In this document: positions 48,303 through 61,800 of the stretch, piece by piece
How positions within the stretch are numbered: position 1 is the stretch's first letter
Layout of the letters: each line of letters starts with the position of its first letter
Origin: Solea solea
Lineage: Eukaryota; Chordata; Actinopteri; Pleuronectiformes; Soleidae
Assembly (NCBI RefSeq): GCF_958295425.1
Contig: NC_081150.1
Span: 8,059,001-8,123,000 of the forward strand
Length of the DNA: 64,000 nt
Reading direction: 5' to 3'
The notes under the pieces: model-generated
What the model saw: the letters and a program-made list of their open reading frames with translations, nothing else
Told to the model about the DNA's origin: nothing
Database searches by the model: none
Translations under genes and position numbers: made by a program

Positions 48303-51300
48303 ACCTTAAAGCTGCAGTGAAACTCTGTGTTATTTGTTTTTCTTCTTGTTGATGTTATTATTCTGCCTCTGTTTGATCTGTGGACAGAAAAAACGTCGCA
48401 TTATGTGTATGTGTAGGCTCTCTCAAACAAAGCTATCAGACCTGACTGAGGGAGTTTTCCTGTGTATGCAGGGGCAAGAGAGGGCAAAGGGCCGAAAAAC
48501 AAGTTTTTTTTGAGCTGTAGAATTCACTTCTGAAACTTTTCGTCTTGCACGTCTTTGTGTCTCCAGTCTGTTTGCAGCTATATCTCACTTTATTACCTCA
48601 ATGTCACTGTTGCCTCTGTCTGTCTTGACATCAAACACTGTTTGCATGCAGCGTGGCAATGTCACCGGGTGACACGAGATCTAAATAGATTTTAATCAGC
48701 AACGTGGGACCTCATGTGACAATGCAACAGACATGTTTGAATGCGCTGCAGTTTACAGCTCCTCTATAAAGTGCTAAAGGAACTTTCCACATTTCCTTTT
48801 AAATGTGTGTCAGAGAGGAAGAAAGGGACTGAATATTAAAACATCGAGATCCTTTTAAATGCTTTGCCTTAATGAATCCGTTTTAAGGATGTGTCTCTCA
48901 GTTAATATATACCCTTTAGTCCTTGAATGGGATATTTCTTTCTTATACCCACAGCTACTGTGCGTTTTGGATTACCTCTGTATTATCATGAGAGGCTGGT
49001 CAGTCAGGGATAAAGAGCGGGTTGAGAAACATCATAAGCCCATTGTGATGTGTATGTTGTCCATATCAGCATACATTTAAAGCAATTCACTGAGCTGCCT
49101 TGACAGCTAAAACCTATTTGTGAAAAGACATTTCTACTGCTTTCAGAGAACTAATCCTGCAACACCAGCTCATAGTGGTTTCTATTTTTTTTTCTCCCTC
49201 TCTCTCTCTGTGCTTCAAAATACAGACCTGGATTCCAGAATTGAAAAAGAGCAAATGGAAGCCTCTGGGTGGACATTTTGTTCAGCCCTGCCGCTGATTC
49301 ATTTTAGTGCATTTGCAGGAAGTTCAGTTTGACAGTAACTTTTGATTGAATACAATTTTTCGAGCAGGTTTCTCCATTTCCTTTCTCCCTTTGAAGCCCT
49401 TTTCTCTCCCTGCTCACCCTCCTGAACTCATTTTTACTCCCGTGTTTTCTTTGTGACATTTAAACCTCACCTCTTTCATCCATTAATTCATTTTATTATA
49501 TTGCGTGGTAATATATTTGCCCTTTTCCCGTCGCCCCCTCGCTCTGTCATTAATTTTCACCCTCTCTATATCTCCGAGCATGCGAGATCATTCCACAACA
49601 CGTGCTATACGATTCTCCATGCAGCATATGTTGCCGGTGCACTATTTCCACATTTATTGTGCATGAATTCAGGAGCCATTGGCTATAGGATATCAGTCAC
49701 ACTGCTACAATGTAAGGCGACTGCTGCCAGTTCCACAAAAATCTCTCCCAGAAAGATTTTGTTTTTCTTAAAACATATTTGTTTCCTGAACTGTCACTAG
49801 AGATACACTTCTTTTTTTTTTTACCCTTTTCCCAGCAGAGATCTTCTTTTTCTGTTGTGGTTTGCACAGTGGAATGTGGGTAATGTCAGTATTTGACAAC
49901 ATTTTATTATTTAGTCTGTCTGAATGTCTGCAGTACAAACAGAGAATGTGAATCGGTTAAAAAAGTATTTGACAAATTTGAAATATATTGGTACATTGTG
50001 TGAGTGCTTGGTGGACTGAATCACATAGTGGGAAAAAATGGTCCAAAACAGTGTACAAATCAGTATTTGTGACCAAAGTCCAGACACTGCAGCATAATCA
50101 TCTGCAATTTTCCATATGAATATGCACAAGTTTGAAAATATGCAATAGATGTTATTTATCTGTAGAGTTGAAGGACACCTGCAGACTTGTGCTGTCAGTG
50201 AGTTGTTTCTTCTCCATGCATCACTACAATGCTCCACATCACTTGCAGCAGAAGTTCACTGAGCTGCAACACCAGCAGCTCCCTTTCATGAACTTTAATC
50301 AGCAGCTGGGGAGAAAAAAAACAAACAAAACAGTCTCTTGTCAGGGGAAGCGCAGACATGCAAGACCTTGTCTGTTATAAACATGAAGAAGAACCACTTG
50401 AAGTTGAGATTGACTGATTCCCCATCTACTTGACATTTTGTGGTGTCACCACCGCGGCTCTCAAACCCGACCTGATGCGTTTACTGCAGTCGAGATCCCA
50501 CGTTCACACACACACACATCTCATTAGTCGCAGACATCTTAAAATAACTGCTAGTTTCTGATTGTTGAGATCCATCTGTGTCACTGATGAGCTAACTGAT
50601 GTCCTTTGTTATAGAAGTACATCGAGGCTAGTATTGTTTTTTTTGAGTGCTGATTATTTCAGCAGTTTTTAATTGGATGCTGGTATTTGATGTTTTTGTT
50701 TCCTGCAGATATTTGATTCATAATCCTTTTGTGCACCTTCATTTATATCTTATCTGAAACTAATTGAATTTTGAACAGAAGCTACAGGCTAGTTGAATTG
50801 ATTTATATTGATTCAAGGACCATGTTATGGCACTGAATATGGCTATTTAGAGCTTGCTTCAGTTTTCCTTCCACAGCAACATGGTGCTGTGATAGCAGTG
50901 ATATACCAGTTTAACCCAGAGAGAGAGACTACAATGACAGCTTGAGCCACTCTGAAAGGACATAAATCAGTCACTCACATGCACAAGTGTAAAGTGGCAA
51001 ATTCAGACCCTACTGTCTGTCCTCTCTCGACCTCCACCTCTTAGAGGCAATAATGAACCCTGGACGCTTCCTGCCTCCATTCTCTAAGAGCAGACTCACA
51101 GGCTACTAAACTGACAAAGTTATGTTTTGTTTTTGCGTCTCTGTTCCCTGCTCACAAAGTCTTAAATGTGTTCATATTTTTCTTCATTTATGAAATCTGA
51201 TTTTCTATTCTTTTAACCCATGAGTCCACTCTGTGGCCTGTTGTAACTTTATTCTCTTGCAGGGTGTCTCTGCTGTCTGCATGAAAAAAATGCTTAGGGT

Positions 51301-51400
51301 TAGGGTTTGTTGATTCATAAAAGAGGAATTTATGGAAATAAGGATAACTGGTAATGACACCTACACACATCTTATATATATGCATATATGTGTATGTGTA

Positions 51401-51440
51401 TATTCTGCATGTATATATATATATATATATATGCAGAATA
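51401..51440. repeat. 40-bp palindrome centred on a TA run
   Basis: TATTCTGCAT (51401-51410) and ATGCAGAATA (51431-51440) flank GTATATATATATATATATAT-type sequence, which is itself nearly self-complementary. Confidence 0.7.
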
Positions 51441-51788
51441 TTTGGTTCTGCAGAATATTTTTATAGATTTAAAGTTTAATCAGCCCTCCAGTATTTCACA
51501 TACAGTTTTGTGATTATTAGGGATGTGTATTGCTGCTCATTTCGTGATCAATTCAGTTAAGATTCACAAGATCACCAGCTGATTAAATTATAGATTTGAC
51601 TTGATTTGATTCCATATTGACTTAGCAATATCTCAGTTTCCATTCCAGTTTTGCTTGGTTATGAAGGTGCTCACAGATGAAATGCTGCAAATTGTGCCAA
51701 AATAGTACATTTAATGCACTTTTTATTTAATACAACCATGCCGAGCACTTCTCTAGTACAGTCGTAGGTTATAATTTGAAGTATAACA

Positions 51789-52160
51789 TTAATCCTTAGC
51801 ACATGGAGCATTTCGGCTGCTTCTTTTCCATTACTATGTTTAAACATACAGTATATACACAGGCTATAAGAATGTGCAATTTAGAGTGTCTTATATCCTT
51901 TTTTCCAGCACAATCTAGGCTATCTGATAAAAAATACATTCATTTTCACCTACTATATACTATAAAGAAAAATGTGTCTAATTATTGCTACTTAATTTGC
52001 TACTCACTACTAAAAATGCGATATGAAACAACACATAAGTAGACAAAAAAATCCAACAAGTTTTTTTAAAGCCTGAATATGTAACATATAAACACACAGG
52101 ATGTCCATATAAGGAGTTGTGTGTTATTCCCACGGCAATTTACCATGGGCGCTCATGGTT
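51789..52160 (+). mobile_element. piggyBac-like miniature element, copy D
   Basis: Begins TTAATCCTTAGCACATGGAG at 51789. It shares TTTAAACATACAGTATATAC, the GGATGTCCATATAAGGAGTT phrase and ATTCCCACGGCAATTTACCA with copy C. The right end is missing after GCGCTCATGG, and the interior is shorter than in copy C. Confidence 0.65.
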
Positions 52161-52758
52161 ATAAAACAGTTGAAAAGAAAAAAAAAATCCAGTCTAAAAA
52201 CTCATTGAACACTTTAAAGTAATAAACAACTTGTCCTGTGAGCAGAGCTTGACCTGCGTCCATCCCCATCAGAAGAAGACGACAGTGAATGTTGTTCTTA
52301 GGTGACAATTGGGGACATAAACAAAGAAAAGTGTCCTCCAGAGAAGACAATCATGACACCAAAGCATCTGAAAAGCCGTGTGAGGAGGTATTTCTGCAAA
52401 AAGTAATGAAAAAAAACCTGCAGACTCAGCTGTTAGCCGTGTGACATTATCATGGTCATGTCATGATTGTGCAGAGGATACAGGAACTGGCATATATCAA
52501 ATGACTGAGCAAGCTCTAACATGTCAATGAAAATTTCATACCACTACTACTTACTATAATATCCTCCGATACTGGCATTTGAATGTTGGGCTTGGACATA
52601 AATAGTTACCTGGTGAATCTTATGCTATGAATGTAAATCAGGACACGGATGTAAAAACATGTCTAACCTTGGATGTTCAACCGTGGACTAAAAACAACAC
52701 TCAGAAGACAAAAAAAAACCCTTGTTGTGGCAGGTGTGAGTGTCTCCGCTCTCCGGCA

Positions 52759-52797
<39 letters not shown>

Positions 52798-53791
52798 TCA
52801 TTCTAGCCGAACATGAGGCCACATGTCAACATTGTGTCAGCAGGTCATTTGTTCTACAGGGTGGAATAAGCTTTAAACTAGACATGTGGGCTCGATGCCC
52901 CATCTAACAAGCTGACAAGTGGCTGTAATGGCTACCTGCCTTCAATTGCCGAAAATGGCACCCTGACATGCTCCTGCAGCGTGTCCCCACACACCCACAG
53001 CTCTCAGAGCAATAGGAACTACACGGATGGTAGAAATGGAAATATAAGTGCATGGATGACCTAGAACCCCAAACATCCATGAAACCTCTAAGCCCTTGGA
53101 AGATAGGTTAACTTGTGAGCCGAGCAGAGCCTTAAGATACCTGCTGGAGCCAAATGTGCAGCAGGATTACACACTTTGCCTATCTAATCAGATAAGATAC
53201 AGATAAAATAAACTAACTCTATTATCCCCAAGCTGCACAGCATCCTTAGTGGTAATATTAAGTCTCTCTGAAGCTCTTGCTTTAGGGAAGGCTTAAGAAA
53301 TACATGCTAGAGTCCATGTTTACTGTGCTCTTCACTATACGCTGATGAGAATAACAATAATGTGACTATGACTGTGTGTTTCGGCACAAAAATGAGCGAG
53401 CACAGCGGGCAGGTCCATTAGTCCGTCTTTGTGTGGTTGCTGTCAATCTAGTCGATTGTTAAAAGGAAGATGATTAGGAGAGACAACGAGACAAGCAGCT
53501 GTCTGACAGACGTGGTGAACCTCGCTCTTAACACCAGACAGAGCTTCTTATGAGAAGACAAATGCTGCGAGATTAAACGATGTGCAGCAGTCTGAGAGTT
53601 ATTGACAATTCACAAGGATTTGATTCTATTTTCCGAAATGTTGCCTGCATGGAAGAGTTCCACTATCAAATCCTAGGCAGATTTCGTCATTGGCATTAAA
53701 TGTATCCTTGTCTATGAGAATGAATAATATGCAATAAACATCCAGAATGACAAAAGCTGCATTTGGCCTTTATTTTGACACAGTTATCATA
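52161..53791. other. No gene seen; TG microsatellite
   Basis: Non-coding DNA between piggyBac-like copy D and the TA microsatellite. Confidence 0.5.
52761..52795 (+). repeat. (TG)17 microsatellite
   Basis: Uninterrupted TG units. Confidence 0.9.
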
Positions 53792-53808
53792 ATATATATG
53801 TATGTATA

Positions 53809-53841
<33 letters not shown>

Positions 53842-53860
53842 ATATATATATGTATATATA

Positions 53861-53894
<34 letters not shown>

Positions 53895-53919
53895 CAGTAT
53901 ATATATGTATATATATGTG

Positions 53920-53963
<44 letters not shown>
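53792..53963 (+). repeat. 172-bp TA/TATG compound microsatellite
   Basis: Alternating ATGT and TA blocks. Four overlapping frames of 70-100 codons made only of Tyr, Ile, Met, Val, Cys and His run through it and are not genes. The Tc1-like element at 53964 sits at its right edge. Confidence 0.9.
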
Positions 53964-53966
<3 letters not shown>

Positions 53967-54753
53967 TGCTCAACAAAAATAAAGGGAACACTTAAAGAAC
54001 ACAATGTAACTCCAAGTCAATCACACTTCTGTGAAATTAAACTGTCCACTTAGGAAGCAACACTGATTGACAATCAATTTCACATGCGGTTGTGCAAATG
54101 GTATAGACAAAAGGTGGAAATTATAGGCAATTAGCAAGACACCTCCAATAAAGGAGTGGTTCTGCAGGTGGTGACCACAGACCACTTCTCAGTTCCTATG
54201 CTTTCTGGCTGATGTTTTGGTTACTTTTGAATGCTGGCGGTGCTTTCACTCTAGTAGTAGCATGAGACGGAGTCTAGAACCCACACAAGTGGCTCAGGTA
54301 GTGTAGCTCATCCAGGATGGCACATCAATGTGAGCTGTGGCAAGAAGGTTTGCTGTGTCTGTCAGCGTAGTGTCCAGAGCATGGAGGCGCTACCAGGAGA
54401 CATGCCAGTACATCAGGAGACTTGGAGGAGGCCGTAGGAGGGCAACAACCGCGCAGCAGGACCGCTACCTCCGCCTTTGTGCAAGGAGGAACAGGAGGAG
54501 CACTGCCAGAGCCTTGCAAAATGACCTCTTGAACCCACTCAGCCTGTAGTGTGTTTTTCCACTTTCATTTTGAGTGCGACTCCAAATCCAGACCTCTATG
54601 GGTTAATACATTTGATTTCCATTGATCATTTTTGTATGATTTTGTTGTCAGCACATTCAACTATGTAAAGAACAAAGTATTTAATAAGAATATTTCATTA
54701 ATTCAGATCTAGGATGTGTTATTTTAGTGTTCCCTTTATTTTTTTGAGCAGTG
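53964..54753 (+). mobile_element. Internally deleted Tc1-like transposon inserted in a TA repeat
   Basis: The left end CACTGCTCAACAAAAATAAA and the right end, reversed, CACTGCTCAAAAAAATAAAG form clear inverted repeats, with TA on both sides (53962-53963 and 54754-54755) as expected for Tc1/mariner insertion. The 790-bp length is about half of an autonomous element. The 5' third carries the start of a transposase gene; the catalytic part is gone. It interrupts the edge of the TA/TATG microsatellite to its left. Confidence 0.9.
54262..54549 (+). pseudogene. Truncated Tc1-like transposase, N-terminal DNA-binding part only
   Basis: An ATG at 54262 begins [14 protein letters not shown], then meets TAG at 54304-54306 and TGA at 54331-54333. 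After these the frame is open and reads [20 protein letters not shown], then an Arg-rich stretch with [16 protein letters not shown]. This is the paired helix-turn-helix region of Tc1 transposases. At about 54526 the sequence jumps to 3' element sequence, so the DDE catalytic domain is missing. Both stops are explained by single C-to-T changes. It cannot make a working enzyme. Confidence 0.85.
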
Positions 54754-54755
54754 TA

Positions 54756-57700
54756 TATACACACAAGCTATTAGCTGCAGGAAAAGCTCTCATCCTGATT
54801 CCTGCACGGATGAAAATCAGTTGTGGGCTCTTGTCAACGTGGGTGGTGAAAATCTACAGTAATGTTATTATTTGCTAAATAAAGAGACTGCATGTGGTGT
54901 CAAATATATATATGGAGGCACGGGCTGTAACATTAAAGCAAAAATTGGTCAAGTGTGGGCTGACTGGAGCGTTCCAATGCAAACTTTGCCAACTAATGGC
55001 ATTAAAAGTTTTTGCTCTGAATGTGCACCTGTGAAGCAGTTTATTGCAGCATCACCCACCACGCTGCACCACAGTAATCAGTTTAATCGCCGCACAATCA
55101 AAATGAAAAATGTGTCCACTTTGTGAAAATGACACCAGCAGCATATAATTGAACCAAATGTAACCTAATGAACAGGCGTGGCATGTTTTATACATTGGCA
55201 CAAACCTGTGAAAATTCTCTGGGATATGTTGAATCACGGTGATTTTAGCACATGCTAGTTCCCTAGCAACTAAACATTCATCGTCTTCTTTTCTTAATGA
55301 GTGGTGATCACTGCAGGACTGATGGATTAAAATCAGACACTATGTGGCCGTGGCACTTCAGAGGAACATTGAAGAACATATGTGTTCTGTATTCCTGACT
55401 AAAAATATACCTTTTTGAAATGTGTCGGCACCACTACCGCTACCAATCCCCTGACAGTCCTTCACCATATTTGAACATGGGTTGCTGCACAAAGATCAGT
55501 AGGAAAGAAAAAAAAGAAGAGCTGTCTGACCTGTCACAGTGTTGCTCCCTAGGGAATTCATTTAGTTTGTTCTTTTCTAGGTAAATCATGCACATGTGAG
55601 TGTTGAGGGTTTTGTAATAGAGGAGCCTGACAGTACTGTGTTTAAACATGGTGCAAAACTGTCATAAAGGATGCATTCACACCAGCCCTTCTTAATCGAA
55701 CCGTAGTTTGTTTGCTTGGACTCTGATGCGCATCAAAGAAGCGAACTCTGGTCTGTCTAAAAACATAGGTCTCATTTGCCTCAGGTGAACCAAATGCAGG
55801 ACTACAATGCAGGGCATTGTGGGTAAACACAACCAAAACATATGCGTGTATAGTCGAGCGATAGCTGGAAGGGATGGCTGAGTCCATTGTTGCAACGTAT
55901 GTTCACATAAAACAAAATAAGAAACGCCAAGATTAATAGGATTTGACACAGCTCCATGTTTTGCTCTTATGTGGAGGAAACGGAAGCTCCTCTGCTGCAT
56001 TAAACAACAGAGGAGCGAGTTTTCTTGTTCATTGTTTGACTCGTCTTCTCCTTCAGTCATTCTCGGAATGACATGCAGCGGAATATGTTATGCAAAAGGT
56101 TCGGCTTGTTTCATTAAAGTGCAGTCCCCAATCGTACTGATACAGCAGACTATTAGTGTGTGAAAACGACTTAAGTCACCTCAAACATTCACACCATAAA
56201 ACAAATTGGTTATAGTAAAGCTACGGGGGTAGATTTAATGCCTTTTTAAAATGTCTTACAAAGGTGAAAGGAAAAGATACCGCTCACTTGTCTGTGCAGT
56301 AAAAATGTCACTGGAGCATAATCCTGGAAACTGTGGAGGGAAAAACAGTTTTAATCTGTCGTCAGAATTGGAGATATTGTTGACTGTAAATGTGACTGTG
56401 TCACGTATGACCATGTTGTGACTTCGTGTTGGTGTAGTGTCAGGTGTCATCCATTATGACACACTACTTAGAAACAATCAGCTGTCACACCTGGTGCACC
56501 GCGGATGGCGTCTGAACCCACTCAGCTCACTACTTCTTCTGCCAGACTTGAATCAGGCTGAAATTGTGAAGTCTGTCTCTGGCATGCAGCTCAACAGTAA
56601 ACGTGGTTTTGTCACTTTTAACTTCTTCTCCTTCTCACCAGCTACGGCTACTACGTCTAAATAACCTGGAATATCTGAGGTCATGGTATGAGACGTGTGT
56701 ATTAATAATTCAACTAAAATATTATATTATCTGTGATGTCTGTAAATGTAGATTAATGTGTGAAAGAACACGAGTGCAATAATGGGCACAAACACACAGG
56801 TAATTATGGGGAGCAGCGCACCGTGATATTAGGGAGGTAAAAATATCACTAAAATATTTTGTCAGGTCATATTACTGACAGTCATTACACCATGCTGATT
56901 TATGATTTAATATTAGCATCTGAAGGCACTTTTTATATCAGTATTTGCAAAAACACTGTATAGGCTTTTCTTATATTACCCTATGCCCTTTTGCTCTTTT
57001 ATGATCTTGTGGTGTTTTTGCACATTGTTCTACTCTTCTTTTGCCTCTTGACTTAAAAGTAAATCCATTAAGGCATTCTCAATAATACGATATTGAACTA
57101 TTATTTCCAGAATATTACAGCAGAGACTGAACATCGACCACAACTGCTATTCTAAATTCTAAATGCCAATTAAAGCCTCACTTACTCGTCTCCAAACTTA
57201 TCTAAAGTAAAGAACTATGCACAGATGTGAAGGAGATTTCCAAGTGACCACCATGTTCTCTCATGGGAGTCAAACAAATTGGTCCACGTCCCAATTTCCA
57301 TGGTAACCTCTATTTCGATCACAGTGTGATTTGGAAAGGGTACTGAGTTTCACCCAGACTGCCATCTGTCTCTCCAATATGGAGGTGAGTTTTGTTTTTT
57401 TCATTCCAAAAGAGGGGAGAAAAAAAAGTTGTTTTTTTTTTTAGGTAGAAGAAGAATAAAAAAAGAACGTCAGAGCCCCAAAACGGATTCCTTCCACTTT
57501 TGTATGTAAATTATTCATGCTTCTGGATGCATTATGCACCCGGTATGAGATGCATGCAGACCATGTCGCACTGTTTCCATGTTTTGTCTCCATGTACGCA
57601 AGCCGGTAGTCATTTGGCATGGACATAGTCATTCCTGATTTCTGCACTCATTCACAAGCTATTGCTTTCATCTGAATACAAAGACTAAGCTGTGATTTTG

Positions 57701-57843
57701 CTCGTATATGTTTTGGCACAATTACAGATGTGATTCTAACACAACACAACAATCAATAAAAGAAAAGAAAAAAAAGTATGGCTGCAGTTCGGGTAAACAC
57801 AGAGTTCGGAAACTGATCACAAGTATGATGTAGAGAGAGGTCA
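54756..57843. other. No gene seen
   Basis: Apart from the weak repeat at 55670-56205, nothing was recognised. Confidence 0.5.
55670..56205. repeat. Possible degraded transposon bounded by CATTCACACCA motifs
   Basis: GCATTCACACCA at the left and CATTCACACCAT at the right bound a stretch with GATGCGCATC and the hairpin-forming CTCCTCTGCTG...CAACAGAGGAG. Similar blocks are common in fish, but these two motifs are in direct, not inverted, order, so the call is weak. Confidence 0.25.
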
Positions 57844-57851
57844 GACACTTC

Positions 57852-58220
57852 TAGAGCTAAAACGATTAATCGATGAATCGATTATTAATCGATTACTAAA
57901 TTAATCGACAACTCTTTTGATAATCGGTTCAAAGCTTTTTTCATGATTAAAACAAGATTTATGATTGTTTAAGCTTCTTAAATGTGAATATTTTCTCCGT
58001 TTCTTTGCTCTAAATAACAAAGAAATTATTAAAAGTCAATCATTTTGGTTTGTGGACAAAACAAGACATTTGAGAACATCATCATTTCCAGGTTTGACGA
58101 ACACCAGTCAACATTTTTTAAGGTTTTCTGATATTTTATGGACCAAAGGATTAATCGATTAATCGAGAAAATAATCGAACGATTAATCGATTATGAAAAT
58201 AATCGTTAGTTGCGGCTCTA
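57852..58220 (+). mobile_element. hAT-type non-autonomous element, copy 3 (best preserved)
   Basis: A perfect 8-bp duplication, GACACTTC, flanks it at 57844-57851 and 58221-58228. Termini are TAGAGCTAAAACGATTA and, reversed, TAGAGCCGCAACTAACGAT. It is 369 bp long, non-coding, and rich in ATCGATTA palindromes. The 65-codon frame at 57965-58162 is part of this repeat, not a gene. Confidence 0.88.
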
Positions 58221-58807
58221 GACACTTCCTAACCTTTTTTTTTACCCCTTTGGCAACTGTTCACTCAGAAAACATTCAGTTTACACAAATGCCAAACAAC
58301 AATGTTCACATATTCAGATACATTTTGTTTTATTTATTTTGTTTGTCAAGGCTACGTCTGAACCAGAACACCTCGTCCTTCACGTGCTCACCGTCCCTGC
58401 TGGAGAGAAATTAAAGGAGATGTGCGGTCAGCTGTTTGAGGCAGAATAACAGGGGACAATCTGCTCTCTTCCACCATGTGCCTTGAAGCAATAATCTTAA
58501 CACAGATTCATGCATCTGAAGTGGTGCTATGCAGTTCATCTACGATCTCGGGCCTGCTCTCACCGATTCGCAGACGTTGATGTGAGAAAGTGAGGCTTGT
58601 CCAACAGTGCAGACGGTGAGAGGGCTGTCTCGCAGACATGTGGAGCCTTTTATGCACACCATAAATCTACAATCCTGCAGGCGTTGCTTCAGGAAACGGC
58701 CCACAGTCAATAGCCTCATGGCGTTAGGGCACTGGCATCACTGAATAGACCCAGTATCAGACCCTGGTAGCAAAGGGATGTAGAATAAATAGTAAGACAT
58801 TTTCAAT

Positions 58808-58878
58808 TAGGGATGTCCCGATACAACTTTTTCACTTCCGCCGATATCCGATATCAATATCAGATCGGGACATCCGTA
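58808..58878 (+). mobile_element. 71-bp minimal hAT-like element (two ends and little else)
   Basis: The 8-bp duplication TTTTCAAT is at 58800-58807 and 58879-58886. The termini, TAGGGATGTCCCGAT and, reversed, TACGGATGTCCCGAT, are 14 of 15 identical and enclose only about 40 bp, which themselves contain GATATC palindromes. It can fold into one hairpin. Confidence 0.75.
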
Positions 58879-58886
58879 TTTTCAAT

Positions 58887-61800
58887 CATATTCAAATCTG
58901 CCACATATTTCAATAGGAGCGGAATGCTTCACCAATTTGCTTGAAACTGCAACGCGAATTCCACGCACGGTGGCCACGTAACAAAGGAGACAATGAAAAA
59001 TACTAGCCCTATTCTAGTAATACAAAGCTAAATGCAAATCGAAGTATTCCTTTAAATGCAATGAAAACAAAATGGTTTGTACAGGGTTTAAACTTTCTCA
59101 AGTTGACTTTTCTGTAGTTTTCACATCAATTGTACAAACACTTCTGAAAAATTTCCTACGAAACTGTGATTTAAATCTGACGCAATAAGAGTTAGTGCTG
59201 ATCTTTAATTTGTGTTTTTGTAAGGTTATCTTTTTTTGTATTAAGTCATGGTTTTCTATGGCTCAAGCCGATTCCATGTGGTTGCTGCCTGTTTTAGTTG
59301 TTTTCCAGAACTGTTGTGTGGCTGTCGTTAAATATAAAGACACGATTGCAAAAACAGATTCACTGAGAAAAGCATCATTAAAAATGTGCAAGTGCAACAG
59401 GTCGAGTACACCCCTGCATAAATTACTATGTGGAAAAATAGAAAAATAAAAAAAAAAGAAATGTGGCATCTGATTTTTAACTGCTATTCTTTGTCTGTGG
59501 AAAATGAACTTAGACATTTAAAAATAAGTTGTAATATTTGGGTTTCATTTACAACTTTTTTGTTCGTTTTTTTTAATTCAATGTTCTCCCTGGAAAAATG
59601 AACACTGTTTTGTATGAGTGGTGTGAGGGCTCTCTGTCTTACAGTCGTAACAGACAAGCCCACAGTTTAAAAACGACACCAAAGCTTCCGACATGAATCA
59701 TCACCTCTGCTCGAGAAAAGAGGAAGGACAACTCCTGCTCCCCAATTCATCAGACTGTCTAAATACAATTGCACAGTCAGCCCTAGATCAAGCACACCAT
59801 TTATTAACTGGAATCTCTTGGTGTCAGGCACAACACCTTATTCATTCTACCACTGTGCTGGTCCCATGGGCCTTTTACTCCAAGACAAGTGGATAGATCT
59901 TCCTGTTCAGGACCTGTGGCTGTCTGGCACAAATAAATTACAAATGTTTTGGTTTAGATGTTTTTTGCCTTTGTTTTTTTTTTTTGTCTGTGTGAGACCT
60001 CTCTCTCCTTAGGGAGGCATAGTCATCTTCTCTTTATCCATTTTGCCCCTCAGACCTGTGAGATTATTGAAGTGAGGGAGGAAGAAGACGGTGCGGGCTT
60101 CAAACAAAGACAAATCACATATTTCAGCTGCAGAAGTGTTGTAGATATTTTAGAAATCCCAATGTTATTCAAAAGCTATGAGCCATCTATTTCATATGCC
60201 TGACTTTTTTTTTGTTTGTTGTGGTGGCAACAGGTCATGATGTTACCCCCGAGAATCTGAACTCGCATTTTAGACGTGTTTCCATCATGGTACAGTTCAG
60301 TTTGGTACAGTACGGTATGGTTCGGAATGGTGTGCGCTGTGGCCGATGGCCGTGTCATCGAGATACATAGTGACTTTGAACGCGACGCAACAGACAATTG
60401 AATCGGACATCGAATCAGCTTGTTTTTTCTGCTCGGTTTGTGGCTGATTGTCTCGACAAGAAGTCCAGGTTGTATGAGAATAGACTGCTGTAGTGAAAAA
60501 ATACCGGTTGCAAGAGAGTGGCGCTTTTCTGTCGCCCTTTCGGCTGACTGTCATGGGTCTAGCGCCACCTGCACCGTAGCATTACTCTCTTACAAAAAAA
60601 TGGAACAGGGGGCCGTTTTTGTTGGAACTATTCCTAATATAGTATGTACTATTTGGTACTAATGGAAATGGAAAGAGATGCACGCGGTACCGAACATGCC
60701 ATTAGAAACCTCAAGATTTGTGGTTTGATCAGACACAGACCAGTTGAGGTTTGGCACCCAGAAGTTCACAGAAGTCACCTGCAACCTGTCATTTACAATG
60801 GCGACCTTTTACAGATGCTGTGCTGTATTGTCTGTTTATCTCTAAGTGGCACCATCATTTACAAAATTCTGTTGAAGAAGGCCTGAATGGAGACCATAGA
60901 ATAGATCAAGATTTATAAGAAAGTCTTTTTAAATATATTTAGAGAACTCTAGAAACATGTACACATACACATAAAGAAGACATTTCACATTAGTGTCCTG
61001 GTTGCTTTAAACGGCATTTAGTGTGTTGATGGCTCTGAAGTATGCAGTCTGTTTGACCTGCACTGTCTATATAGAGTCAAAATAGAGTGTCTGGGGTCAA
61101 ATGGAACTTTTAGTAATATGTCCTTTGTCTTTTGAGGCAGCGGGAACTATACATCTCCTGCAGGGAGAGGAGAGGGCAACCAATGATAAAACCAATAAAA
61201 TATCTGATATCCAGTCTGTCCTATAAACTCAAATAGTCAAGAAAGTGTACCGAGAAGCCACTTTGTCAGACAAATATCTTCCGAAGAACCAAACAAAATT
61301 GCCACTCGCATTATAATGTTTTAGCCCCGAGGACAGCACAGTGGGCTCTACGTGCATTGACTGACAACGGTTCAGCAATGCTTGGTGACAGACAGCGACA
61401 GGCAGGTGCACTCTCTCAGTAATTTGTTTTGTTTTTGTTTGGTTTTCCTTTTTAACACAAAAATAATGCAACATAGACACTTGCACCGTCTGGGACAGAC
61501 CACGCCACCCATGGCCAGTCCACAGCAAAAGTAAACATCGCGGTTTGACACTCGAGCACTTCATGAGCAATGGCAGACACGTGTCAACACATGCATTAAA
61601 TATGGAGTGATGTGACACATCAGTCCATATTACTTTGACTTCATAAATTGGTTGAAATGGCCATGTGAATGTTTCACTTATCAGTTTTCCCCCCGCTGGA
61701 ATAAAGTGTGCTCCATTTGTTGCACATTACAGTCTCTTTTTAAAATACCTTTTTGAAATTCTCACCCTTCCTCCTCAATAAAACGCTGATTGATGCCCGC

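Larger units (their letters stand above)
45230..51788. other. No gene seen
   Basis: Holds the 47721 hairpin, a TTAGGG-like tract, a retroelement tail and the 51401 palindrome. The 115-codon frames at 45303-45650 and 49453-49800 have no recognisable domains. A possible transposon end, TTAGGGATGTGTATTGCTGC, is at about 51518. Confidence 0.5.

Noticed and set aside
53696..54053. Several 70-100 codon frames made of Tyr-Ile or Met-Tyr-Val repeats
   Set aside because: Produced entirely by the TA/TATG microsatellite.
57965..58162. 65-codon frame starting MFKLLKCEYF
   Set aside because: It lies wholly inside a non-coding hAT element whose other copies do not keep the frame.
61229..61618. 129-codon minus-strand frame
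   Set aside because: No family resemblance or exon context.
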